Part shown: one piece after another, positions 1 to 7,144 of the stretch | Layout: every line of letters begins with the position of its first letter | Numbering within the stretch: the first letter of the stretch is position 1 | Assembly (NCBI RefSeq): GCF_000024125.1 | Contig: NC_013222.1 | Span: 1,116,001-1,180,000, forward strand | Length of the DNA: 64,000 bases | Direction of reading: 5' to 3' | Source of the DNA: Robiginitalea biformata HTCC2501 | Lineage (GTDB): Bacteria; Bacteroidota; Bacteroidia; Flavobacteriales; Flavobacteriaceae | Translations under genes and position numbers: made by a program | The notes under the pieces: generated by a model | Seen by the model: the letters and a program-made list of their open reading frames with translations, nothing else | What the model was told of the DNA's origin: nothing | Database searches by the model: none

Positions 1-111
1 GGGCATTTTTGTAGGTAAAGAAAAGGGGCCATGCCGTTCGTCGATAAAAACAGCAATTTTAACGACTGGCTTTCAGGGGGTAAGCTACCGGTGGAGGGAG
101 GGGAATCCGTC

Positions 112-420
112 TTATTTAACGATCAGTTTGCGGGTGGCGACTTTGTCGCGCTCATATACCTGGATGAGGTATACCCCTGCATCGAGGCCGGTGAGGTTCA
201 GTTCCGAGCCCAGGATGGTCGTCTTCAGGACCGGGGTGCCCAGGACATTGTAGATATGCACGGTCTTGGGAGCATTCGAAGCGGTTACGATCTGTACTTT
301 ACCCTGTGTAACGGGGTTCGGGTACAGTTTGAAGCCCTCAATATCCCCCCGGTTATTCACCTCCTGGGAGAATCCGGCAGTAACAAAAAGCAGTAAAATA
401 AAGGTGTAAAAGTGCTTCAT
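112..420 (-). CDS. Small secreted protein made almost only of a T9SS type A sorting domain
   Basis: This is a 102-residue protein. A signal peptide (MKHFYTFILLLFVTAGFSQ) is followed almost at once by a type IX secretion C-terminal sorting domain: FKLYPNP near residue 30, then VHIYNVLG, LDAGVYLIQV and a terminal basic RKLIVK. In known T9SS substrates this domain directs export across the outer membrane and is cleaved or linked to lipid. Here there is no cargo domain in front of it. The start at 420 is chosen because it begins the signal peptide, and because an exact -7 promoter element lies just upstream at 448-455. A longer frame to 540 would pass through that promoter. It is divergent from the two-component pair. 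Confidence 0.85.
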   Translation of the reverse strand: MKHFYTFILLLFVTAGFSQEVNNRGDIEGFKLYPNPVTQGKVQIVTASNAPKTVHIYNVLGTPVLKTTILGSELNLTGLDAGVYLIQVYERDKVATRKLIVK

Positions 421-447
421 ACTCAGAGGCTCGCAAACCACATGCCA

Positions 448-455
448 CAAAGATA
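448..455 (-). promoter_or_regulatory. Bacteroidetes -7 element for the small T9SS protein
   Basis: The minus strand reads TATCTTTG, an exact match to TAnnTTTG. It lies 28 bases before the chosen start codon. No convincing -33 TTG is visible, so this is a motif match only. Confidence 0.5.
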
Positions 456-619
456 GCAGTTTTGCCCTGCGATTGCCCTGCAGCTTCCCTAAAGATCGAA
501 ATTTTTCGACGAAATGCGCTATCCCTGTACACTTTAACACGAAAGGCCGGCGGTATGTTATCGAATTGTTAGCTGTATTAAATTGGCGTTAAGCTACCTT
601 TAAACTAGCGCTTTTGTTA

Positions 620-627
620 TATTTTTG
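620..627 (+). promoter_or_regulatory. Bacteroidetes -7 element for the two-component operon
   Basis: TATTTTTG matches TAnnTTTG exactly and ends 27 bases before the ATG at 655. It also argues against a start at 625, which would lie inside the promoter element. No clear -33 box is seen. Confidence 0.5.
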
Positions 628-654
628 GAACTCGTTCAACCAAACCGCGGCACC

Positions 655-1341
655 ATGAAAAATCAGGATATCAAAATTCTACTCGTCGACGACGAACCCG
701 ATATTCTGGAAATCCTCAGCTACAACCTCACTTCCGAGGGCTATCAGGTGTATACGGCCAGGAACGGGGCAGAAGGCGTCGAAAAGGCGCGGAAAAAGAA
801 TCCCCACCTGATCATACTCGATGTGATGATGCCCGAAATGGACGGCATCGAGGCCTGCGAGATCATCCGCAAGACCAAAGGCCTGCAGGACAGTATCATC
901 GCTTTCCTCACGGCCCGGAATGAAGATTATTCCCAGGTTGCCGGATTCGATGCCGGGGCGGACGACTACATCACCAAGCCCATCAAGCCCAAGGTGTTTA
1001 TCAGCAAGGTCAAGGCGCTGCTGCGCCGGCTCAAAAATCAGGAAGGCTCCGGGGAGGACATCCTCAAGGTGGGCAAACTGGTCATCAACCGGGAAGAGTA
1101 CAAGGTGGTCAATAAGGGAGAGGAACTCACATTGCCCCGGAAGGAATTTGAATTGCTGGCGCTGCTGGCCTCCAAGCCGGACAAGGTATTTAAGCGGGAG
1201 GTAATCCTGGACAAGGTCTGGGGCCAGGAAGTGGTCGTGGGCGGGCGAACCATCGACGTGCACATCCGGAAGCTCCGCGAGAAAATCGGGGAATCGCATT
1301 TCAAGACCGTCAAAGGCGTGGGGTATAAGTTCGTCGAATAA
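655..1341 (+). CDS. OmpR/PhoB-family response regulator
   Basis: This 228-residue protein has a receiver domain (about 5-120) and a winged-helix DNA-binding domain (about 130-228). The acidic pair D12-D13, phosphoacceptor D56 (in IILDVMMP), T86 and K108 (in ITKPIKP) are all present, so phosphorylation should work. The C-terminal RTIDVHIRKLREKIG is the recognition-helix region of OmpR-type regulators. The stop codon overlaps the start of the histidine kinase by one base (TAATG), so the two are translationally coupled partners. The layout resembles the PhoB-like/PhoR-like pair of flavobacteria, but the signal cannot be read from the sequence. Confidence 0.93.
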   Translation: MKNQDIKILLVDDEPDILEILSYNLTSEGYQVYTARNGAEGVEKARKKNPHLIILDVMMPEMDGIEACEIIRKTKGLQDSIIAFLTARNEDYSQVAGFDAGADDYITKPIKPKVFISKVKALLRRLKNQEGSGEDILKVGKLVINREEYKVVNKGEELTLPRKEFELLALLASKPDKVFKREVILDKVWGQEVVVGGRTIDVHIRKLREKIGESHFKTVKGVGYKFVE

Positions 1342-2408
1342 TGGCCACCAAGCTCCGCAGGTCCTATCGTTTTTCCCTTCGTTCCGCCTTCTATATTACG
1401 TTGTTTCTGATACTGTCAGCCGGGATCCTCCTCTACCTGACGGATTTGATCGACGCCTATTGGATGGCGTTACCCGTGCTGGCTGTCCTGGTCTTTAGCA
1501 TTGCGTTCCTGGTGGTCCAGATCCGGGCCGAACGCTTTATCTACCGTCGCATCGAGCAGATCTACGAGGACGTATCCCTTTTGGAATCCACCTCCCTGAC
1601 CTCCGGGCCCATCACCACGGACCTGCGCACCCTGAACGAAGAGATTGAAAATTTTGCCCGTGCCAAGAAAATTGAGATCGACACGTTGCGGATCCGGGAA
1701 GAATACCGGAAGGAATTCCTGGGCAATGTGTCCCACGAGCTGAAAACCCCCCTCTTCACCGTGCAGGGCTACATCCATACGCTGCTGGACGGCGCCCTGG
1801 ACGACAAAAAGGTTAGGCGCAAGTATTTGAACCGGGCGGCCAAGGGGGTTGAGCGGCTTATCTATATCATCAAGGACCTGGACCTGATTACCAAGCTGGA
1901 GGTTGGCGACCTGCACCTGGAATGGGAGACCTTTGACATTGTCGAGCTGATACAGAGCGTGTTCGACCTGCTCGAAATGAAGGCGGCCAGAAAGGAGATC
2001 AGCCTCGTTTTCGACATGGAATACACCACCCCCATCTACGTCCGGGCAGACAAGGAGAAAATCCAGCAGGTACTCACCAACCTGGTGGTCAATTCCATCA
2101 AATACGGGTATCCCAAGGGAACCACGGAGGTAAGCGTGGAGAACCTGATCAAGAACAAGGTCATTATCCGCGTCACCGACAACGGGGAGGGGATTGCCGA
2201 GCAGCACCTGACCCGCCTTTTCGAGCGCTTCTACCGGGTAGACAAAAGCGGCAGCCGGAAAGAGGGGGGCAGCGGCCTGGGCCTGGCCATTGTAAAACAC
2301 ATTATAGAAGCCCACAACGAAAAAATCTACGTGGAGAGCGACGTGGACGTGGGGTCCGAATTCTCCTTTACCCTTGAAAAGGCCAAGGGCAGCCCGGGCC
2401 CGGATTGA
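1341..2408 (+). CDS. Membrane sensor histidine kinase
   Basis: This 355-residue kinase has two transmembrane segments (about 15-35 and 43-62) with almost no periplasmic loop between them, so it probably senses a membrane or protein signal rather than a periplasmic ligand. The H-box NVSHELKTP has the phospho-accepting His at about 132. The N box (NLVVNSIKYG), G1 (DNGEGI) and G2 (GSGLGLAIV) complete a HATPase. The start overlaps the response-regulator stop by one base. It phosphorylates the upstream regulator by family logic; the stimulus is unknown. Confidence 0.93.
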   Translation: MATKLRRSYRFSLRSAFYITLFLILSAGILLYLTDLIDAYWMALPVLAVLVFSIAFLVVQIRAERFIYRRIEQIYEDVSLLESTSLTSGPITTDLRTLNEEIENFARAKKIEIDTLRIREEYRKEFLGNVSHELKTPLFTVQGYIHTLLDGALDDKKVRRKYLNRAAKGVERLIYIIKDLDLITKLEVGDLHLEWETFDIVELIQSVFDLLEMKAARKEISLVFDMEYTTPIYVRADKEKIQQVLTNLVVNSIKYGYPKGTTEVSVENLIKNKVIIRVTDNGEGIAEQHLTRLFERFYRVDKSGSRKEGGSGLGLAIVKHIIEAHNEKIYVESDVDVGSEFSFTLEKAKGSPGPD

Positions 2409-2432
2409 GGCAGTGTTCTGGCCCCGTTTTCG

Positions 2433-2440
2433 TAGCTTTG
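2433..2440 (+). promoter_or_regulatory. Bacteroidetes -7 element upstream of trmB
   Basis: TAGCTTTG matches TAnnTTTG exactly and ends 21 bases before the GTG start at 2462. It separates the trmB/LysE pair from the kinase gene. Confidence 0.5.
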
Positions 2441-2461
2441 CGCTACCAAACGACCAATTGA

Positions 2462-3139
2462 GTGGGCAGTAAGAATAAACTGAAGCGCTTCCGCGACAAC
2501 GAACGATTCACCAACGTCATCCAACCCGAACGGGAAAACCTGCTGAAAGGGGATTTTGAATACCGGGGCCGCTGGTCCGCGTTTTTCGGCAACGAAAACC
2601 CAATTGTGCTGGAACTCGGCTGCGGCAAAGGGGAGTATACCCTGGAATTGGCCCGCCGCAACCCGGGAACCAATTACCTGGGGGTGGACATCAAGGGAGC
2701 CAGGATCTGGCGGGGGGCCAAAACCGCCCTGGAAGAACCCCTGCCCAACGCGGGCTTCCTCCGGACGCATATCGAACTGATCGACCGGGTATTTGCCCCC
2801 GGGGAAGTGGCTGAAATCTGGATTACGTTTCCGGACCCGCAGATCAAATTCAAACGGACGAAGCACCGGATGACCAACCCGGATTTCCTGCGTCGCTACC
2901 GGGATGTGTTGGAGCCGGGCGGCCGGGTGCACCTGAAGACAGACAGCGAGTTCATGCACGGGTATACCCTGGGCTTGCTGCAGGGGCTGGGGATCCCGGT
3001 TCTTTATGCCAACCACGATATTTACAAAAACTCCGGCGCACCGGCCGAAGCGACCGGGATCCAGACTTTTTACGAAAAACAGTATCTTGAAAGGGGAAAA
3101 GCCATCACCTATCTCGCTTTCAGCCTGGATGCCTTATGA
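2462..3139 (+). CDS. trmB: tRNA (guanine-N7)-methyltransferase
   Basis: This 225-residue class I methyltransferase modifies G46 in the variable loop of tRNAs using SAM. The SAM-binding motif is VLELGCGKGEYTLELA (about 44-59), followed by LGVDIKGARIWRGAK. The TrmB-specific IWITFPDPQIKFKRTKHRMTNPDFL appears in the middle; its D-P and the downstream basic residues belong to the tRNA/catalytic site. The N-terminal GSKNKLKRFRDNE is typical of the Bacteroidetes form. The start is GTG, supported by the promoter element 21 bases upstream. The stop overlaps the next ATG (ATGA). Confidence 0.95.
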   Translation: MGSKNKLKRFRDNERFTNVIQPERENLLKGDFEYRGRWSAFFGNENPIVLELGCGKGEYTLELARRNPGTNYLGVDIKGARIWRGAKTALEEPLPNAGFLRTHIELIDRVFAPGEVAEIWITFPDPQIKFKRTKHRMTNPDFLRRYRDVLEPGGRVHLKTDSEFMHGYTLGLLQGLGIPVLYANHDIYKNSGAPAEATGIQTFYEKQYLERGKAITYLAFSLDAL

Positions 3140-3765
3140 CACACATGCTGACCTTGTTTTTTGCCACATTCTCGGCGGCCTTCATGGCTACCGTGCCCCC
3201 CGGGTTGCTCAACCTGAACGCCGCAAAGATCAGTGTGGAAAAAGGCAAGTCCAACGGAATCATCTTCAGCCTGGGGGTGTCCACCATGGTGGTGATCCAG
3301 GCGTATATCGCCGTGCTCATTTCCAAGTTCCTGTACCGGAACCCCGAGGTCATCGTCTGGCTGCAAAAGGCCGCCCTGGTGGTCTTTGCTTTTTTTGCCA
3401 TCTACTTTTTCGTCAAGGCGCGAAAGGAAAAAGACCTCCCCCGTCAAATGGTGGAGGTGCGCCGGCGGAACAGTTACCTGAAGGGCATGGTCCTGGCCTC
3501 CCTGAATTTTCTCACCATCCCCTATTACAGCGCCCTGAACGCCATGTGGAACGCTTCCGGCTGGATCGACTTCAAATTCTGGGACATCGCGGTTTTTATC
3601 CTGTCGGCGGGATGCGGGACGTTTTCGGTCCTCTACCTCTATACCGTGTATTTTACCAAACTGGACTCGCGCACCAATGCATTTTCGAAGAACTCCAACT
3701 ATGTGCTGGCCGTATTGATGGTAGTTCTGCTGGTCATCACCCTGATCCGCGTCTTTTACACCTGA
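3136..3765 (+). CDS. LysE/RhtB-family transporter
   Basis: This 209-residue integral membrane protein has about six hydrophobic segments. The first, FFATFSAAFMATVPPGLLNLNAAKISVEKGK, is the LysE/RhtB signature region of amino-acid or metabolite exporters. A basic loop (VKARKEKDLPRQMVEVRRRN) divides the two halves. The start overlaps the trmB stop by four bases, so the genes are co-transcribed, although no functional link is known. The substrate cannot be predicted. Confidence 0.85.
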   Translation: MTHMLTLFFATFSAAFMATVPPGLLNLNAAKISVEKGKSNGIIFSLGVSTMVVIQAYIAVLISKFLYRNPEVIVWLQKAALVVFAFFAIYFFVKARKEKDLPRQMVEVRRRNSYLKGMVLASLNFLTIPYYSALNAMWNASGWIDFKFWDIAVFILSAGCGTFSVLYLYTVYFTKLDSRTNAFSKNSNYVLAVLMVVLLVITLIRVFYT

Positions 3766-3769
3766 ACCC

Positions 3770-4102
3770 ATGAGCGACCGCGACCCCCATTTTTTTCAGC
3801 GCGTTTACGAAGTAGTCCGCCAGGTGCCCTACGGGCGGGTGACTTCCTACGGGGCCATTGCCCGTTATCTCGGAACCGCCCGCAGCGCCCGGGTCGTCGG
3901 CTGGGCCATGAACCAGTCGCACGGGATGGAAGACGTGCCTGCCCACCGGGTGGTCAACCGCAACGGGTTGCTTACGGGGAAACACCATTTCGGGGGGACC
4001 CGCCTTATGCAGCAGCTCCTGGAAAACGAGGGCGTCCGCGTAGTGGAGAACCAGGTGGTGGATTTCCGGCGCCACTACTGGGACCCGGGAGAAGAACTGT
4101 AG
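3770..4102 (+). CDS. Alkyltransferase-like protein (MGMT fold without the acceptor cysteine)
   Basis: This 110-residue protein covers only the C-terminal DNA-binding domain of O6-alkylguanine-DNA alkyltransferase. It keeps VPYGRVTSYGAIARYLG (residues 19-35) and the ARVVGWAM helix with its base-flipping Arg. The active-site PCHR is replaced by P57-A58-H59-R60, so it cannot accept alkyl groups. Family members without Cys (ATL proteins) bind alkylated guanine and hand lesions to nucleotide excision repair, and that is the inferred role. It starts 4 bases after the LysE gene, so it is probably in the same operon. The last codons lie inside a 20-bp tandem repeat. Confidence 0.88.
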   Translation: MSDRDPHFFQRVYEVVRQVPYGRVTSYGAIARYLGTARSARVVGWAMNQSHGMEDVPAHRVVNRNGLLTGKHHFGGTRLMQQLLENEGVRVVENQVVDFRRHYWDPGEEL

Positions 4103-4155
4103 GCCCGGGGGAAGAACTGGAGGCCCCGGGGAAGAACTGTAGGCCCGGGCTTTTT
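4083..4155 (+). repeat. 20-bp tandem repeat that spans the ATL stop codon and forms a terminator
   Basis: Three copies of a 20-bp unit (core CCCGGGNGAAGAACTG) lie at 4083-4102, 4103-4122 and 4123-4142. A truncated fourth copy (GCCCGGGC, 4143-4150) is followed by five T. The first copy encodes the last residues PGEEL and the stop. Because CCCGGG is self-complementary, any copy can pair with the last one, giving a stem before the T run. I read it as an intrinsic terminator built by tandem duplication. Confidence 0.7.
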
Positions 4156-4206
4156 CATTGCCTTATTTATAAGGGGTTTGCCTTTTTCGGTTTGGATTCC
4201 AAGCCG

Positions 4207-4214
4207 TATCTTTG
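4207..4214 (+). promoter_or_regulatory. Bacteroidetes -7 element for the Mrp/NifU/FNR operon
   Basis: TATCTTTG is an exact TAnnTTTG match. Transcription would begin near 4220, which makes the ATG at 4242 a better start than upstream in-frame candidates at 4212 and 4224. Confidence 0.55.
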
Positions 4215-4241
4215 TTGTTTAGAATGAATTTGAATAAATCT

Positions 4242-5390
4242 ATGGCTGTTTCACTCGACAAACAAGAAATCCGAAAAGCACTGGAAGGCATCACCGTCCC
4301 CGGGGAAGGCGAGAATATGGTGGCAAGCGGGGCCGTCCGGAATATCCAGGTGTTCGGGGATGAAGTGGTCGTGGATATCACGATAAAAAACCCGAGCCTC
4401 CAGGCCAGGAAAAAGACAGAAGTGAGTATTCTGCAAACCATCCACCGGGAGGTCTACGAGAAGGCGAAGATCAAAGTAAACGTAACCGTGGATGCCCCGG
4501 CCAAAAAGCCGGCCGGCAATACGATTCGGGGCAAAGCGATTCCCGGGATCGACAATATCATCGCCGTGGCCAGCGGCAAAGGGGGCGTGGGAAAATCCAC
4601 CGTAACGGCCAACCTGGCGGTAACCCTGGCCCAGATGGGGTTCCGGGTAGGCCTGCTGGATGCAGATATCTACGGCCCTTCCATCCCGATTATGTTCGAC
4701 GTGGCGGGCGAGAAGCCCCTGGCCGTTGAGGTAGCCGGGAAGTCCCGGATGCGCCCGGTTGAGAATTACGGCGTCAAGGTGCTTTCCATCGGCTTCTTTA
4801 CCGAACCCGACCAGGCGGTGATCTGGCGGGGCCCCATGGCCGCCAAGGCGCTGAACCAAATGATATTCGACGCCCATTGGGGCGAACTGGACTTCCTCCT
4901 GGTAGACCTGCCGCCAGGAACGGGGGATATCCACCTGAGCATCATGCAATCCCTCCCGATTACAGGCGCGGTGGTAGTGAGTACCCCCCAGCAGATCGCA
5001 CTGGCCGATGCCCGCAAGGGGGTGGCCATGTTCCGGCAGGAAGCCATCCGGGTCCCCGTACTGGGACTGGTGGAAAATATGGCGTATTTTACACCGGCAG
5101 AACTTCCGGATAACCAGTATTATATATTTGGCCGCCACGGTGCCCGCAACCTGGCCGAAGACCTGGATATCCCATTCCTGGGGGAAATCCCGCTGGTACA
5201 GGGTATCCGGGAAGCCTCGGATGTCGGCCGGCCGGCAGCCTTGCAGGAGGGGACCCCTACGCGGGAAGCCTTCGAGGAACTCACCCGGCGTACCGTTCGG
5301 GAACTCGTCGCTCGCAACGAGTCCCTGCCCCCTACCCGGGCGATTGAGATTACAACCATGGCCGGCTGCGAAGCCGTTAAAAAGAGCTAA
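4242..5390 (+). CDS. Mrp/ApbC-type P-loop ATPase, Fe-S cluster carrier
   Basis: This 382-residue protein has an N-terminal MIP18/DUF59 domain (about 1-90) and a ParA-like P-loop domain. The Walker A is GKGGVGKST at 112-120; DADIYGPS and DLPPGTGD follow. Mrp/Nbp35 proteins carry and deliver [4Fe-4S] clusters. The usual CPxC cluster-binding pair after ENM is absent: the segment reads ENMAYFTPAELPDNQYYIFG, as I recall for other flavobacteria. It heads an operon with NifU, a ferredoxin-NADP reductase and a ferredoxin, which supports an Fe-S role. The start at 4242 follows from homologue length and the promoter position. Confidence 0.9.
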   Translation: MAVSLDKQEIRKALEGITVPGEGENMVASGAVRNIQVFGDEVVVDITIKNPSLQARKKTEVSILQTIHREVYEKAKIKVNVTVDAPAKKPAGNTIRGKAIPGIDNIIAVASGKGGVGKSTVTANLAVTLAQMGFRVGLLDADIYGPSIPIMFDVAGEKPLAVEVAGKSRMRPVENYGVKVLSIGFFTEPDQAVIWRGPMAAKALNQMIFDAHWGELDFLLVDLPPGTGDIHLSIMQSLPITGAVVVSTPQQIALADARKGVAMFRQEAIRVPVLGLVENMAYFTPAELPDNQYYIFGRHGARNLAEDLDIPFLGEIPLVQGIREASDVGRPAALQEGTPTREAFEELTRRTVRELVARNESLPPTRAIEITTMAGCEAVKKS

Positions 5391-5392
5391 AC

Positions 5393-5632
5393 ATGACTTC
5401 AGAAGAATTAACCTCAAAGATCGAAGCCGCCCTGGAGGAGATCCGTCCGTTTCTCCAGAGCGACGGGGGCGATATTTCACTGGTCGGCATAGAAGACGGC
5501 ACCCGGGTAAAGGTGCGACTCGAAGGGGCCTGTGTAGGGTGTACCGTGAACCAGATGACTTTAAAGAGCGGTGTGGAAATGACCATTAAAAAACACGCCC
5601 CTCAAATCGAACAAGTCATCAATATCTCATGA
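5393..5632 (+). CDS. NifU-like C-terminal-domain scaffold protein
   Basis: This 79-residue protein is a stand-alone NifU C-terminal domain. IRPFLQSDGGDISLV is the family signature and C47-x2-C50 (GACVGC) binds the cluster between two monomers. Proteins of this type (NfuA/CnfU class) hold or pass on Fe-S clusters. It starts 2 bases after the Mrp gene and its stop overlaps the next ATG by four bases, so translation is coupled on both sides. Confidence 0.92.
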   Translation: MTSEELTSKIEAALEEIRPFLQSDGGDISLVGIEDGTRVKVRLEGACVGCTVNQMTLKSGVEMTIKKHAPQIEQVINIS

Positions 5633-6690
5633 TCCAAACGGATATCCTCATTATCGGTGCTGGCCCCACCGGGCTATTTGCGGTATTCGAGGCCGGCCTG
5701 CTGCAGCTTAAATGCCATATTATCGATGCCCTGCCGCAACCCGGGGGGCAGCTGGCCGAAATCTACCCAAAGAAACCCATATACGATATCCCGGGCTTCC
5801 CGGAGGTGCTCGCAGGTGACCTCGTCGACAACCTGATGGAACAAATCGAACCGTTCCAACCGGGTTTTACCCTGGGGGAGCGGGCCGAAACCATCGAAAA
5901 ACAGGAAGACGGCAGCTTTATTGTGACCACCAGTGAGGGGACCCGGCACCAGGCGCCCGTAGTGGCCATCGCCGGGGGCCTCGGCAGTTTTGAACCGCGG
6001 AAACCCCTGTTGAAAAACCTGGATGAATACGAAGGCAAGGGCCTCACCTACATGATCCGGGACCCGGAAATTTACCGGGGAAAGCAGGTGGTCATCGCCG
6101 GGGGCGGCGATTCGGCCCTGGACTGGAGCATCTTCCTGGCGGATATTGCGAGCAGCGTGACCCTGGTGCACCGGCGGAATGAATTCCGGGGCGCCCTGGA
6201 TTCCGTGGAAAAGGTGCGGGAACTGAAAAATAAGGGCAGGATCCGGTTAATCACGCCTGCCGAAGTGGTACGCCTGGAAGGCTCCGGGAAGTTGGAGGCC
6301 GTCGTGGTGCGACGCTCTGCCGAACCGGCTGGAGACACGCGGATTGAGACGGATGCCTTTATCCCGTTGTTCGGCCTTTCTCCCAAATTGGGACCCATTG
6401 CCAACTGGGGCCTGGAGATCGAGAAAAATGCCATCCGGGTGGATAATACGCTGGACTATCAGACAAATATCCCCGGCATCTATGCCATCGGGGATGTGAA
6501 TACCTACCCGGGCAAACTCAAACTCATACTCTGCGGCTTCCACGAAGCCACCCTGATGTGCCAGAGCGCCTACCAGCGGATCCACCCCGATAAACGATAT
6601 GTCATGAAGTACACGACCGTCGGGGGTGTCCAGGGCTTTGACGGCAGTAAGAAGGAGGCACCGAAAGCCGTGATACGATCCATAGACTAA
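5629..6690 (+). CDS. Ferredoxin-NADP(+) reductase, thioredoxin-reductase-like type
   Basis: This 353-residue flavoprotein has an FAD Rossmann motif IIGAGPTGLFAVFEAG (about 6-21), PGGQL, and a second nucleotide motif VVIAGGGDSALDW for NADPH, followed by VTLVHRRNEFRG. The CxxC redox pair of thioredoxin reductase is missing, which marks the type-2 ferredoxin reductases. A terminal FAD motif (GIYAIGDVNTYPGKLKLI) is present. It overlaps nifU by ATGA and is followed 15 bases later by a ferredoxin, its likely partner. It may supply electrons for Fe-S assembly or for other ferredoxin-dependent enzymes. Confidence 0.92.
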   Translation: MIQTDILIIGAGPTGLFAVFEAGLLQLKCHIIDALPQPGGQLAEIYPKKPIYDIPGFPEVLAGDLVDNLMEQIEPFQPGFTLGERAETIEKQEDGSFIVTTSEGTRHQAPVVAIAGGLGSFEPRKPLLKNLDEYEGKGLTYMIRDPEIYRGKQVVIAGGGDSALDWSIFLADIASSVTLVHRRNEFRGALDSVEKVRELKNKGRIRLITPAEVVRLEGSGKLEAVVVRRSAEPAGDTRIETDAFIPLFGLSPKLGPIANWGLEIEKNAIRVDNTLDYQTNIPGIYAIGDVNTYPGKLKLILCGFHEATLMCQSAYQRIHPDKRYVMKYTTVGGVQGFDGSKKEAPKAVIRSID

Positions 6691-6705
6691 CCCCTACCCA
6701 ATAGC

Positions 6706-7035
6706 ATGAGCGACATTAACGTAACGATTACCGACCGGGACGGACAGATCCACGAGGTGACCGCCCCAACGGACATGAACATGAATCTCATGGAACTGGT
6801 CCGGGCCTATGAACTGGCGCCGGAAGGGACCATCGGGGTCTGCGGGGGCATGGCCATGTGCGCCTCCTGCCAGTGCTATGTAAAAAGCGACCACCCCCTG
6901 CCGCCGAAATCCGACGAGGAGGAAGCGATGCTCTCCGAAGCTTTCTATGTGGAGGAAAACAGCCGGCTGGGTTGTCAAATCCATCTCAATGAAGGCCTGG
7001 ACGGCCTGGAAGTAGAGCTGGCCCCCGAGAGTTGA
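6706..7035 (+). CDS. [2Fe-2S] ferredoxin, adrenodoxin type
   Basis: The 109-residue protein has the adrenodoxin-type ligand pattern C46-x5-C52-x2-C55 and C90 (VCGGMAMCASC, then RLGCQI). C57 is a further, non-ligand Cys. The fold-defining LMELVRAYEL and GLEVELAPE are present. It sits directly behind the ferredoxin reductase and is probably reduced by it. The acidic middle (KSDEEEAML) is the usual docking surface. It is the last gene of the operon; a weak GGTGCC/GGCACC hairpin follows, without a T run. Confidence 0.92.
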   Translation: MSDINVTITDRDGQIHEVTAPTDMNMNLMELVRAYELAPEGTIGVCGGMAMCASCQCYVKSDHPLPPKSDEEEAMLSEAFYVEENSRLGCQIHLNEGLDGLEVELAPES

Positions 7036-7144
7036 CCCCCAGGCGGGCTGCAGCCGGCCATTCGGAAGTTGGTGCCGGGAACGGCTCCCCCGGGGCACCG
7101 GGTCCCTGACGAATTTCCGTATCTTCCGTCAAAATTTTACCGAC

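Noticed and set aside
31..396. Plus-strand frame of 121 codons at the left edge
   Set aside because: It overlaps the minus-strand T9SS protein, whose signal peptide, sorting domain and promoter are all recognisable.
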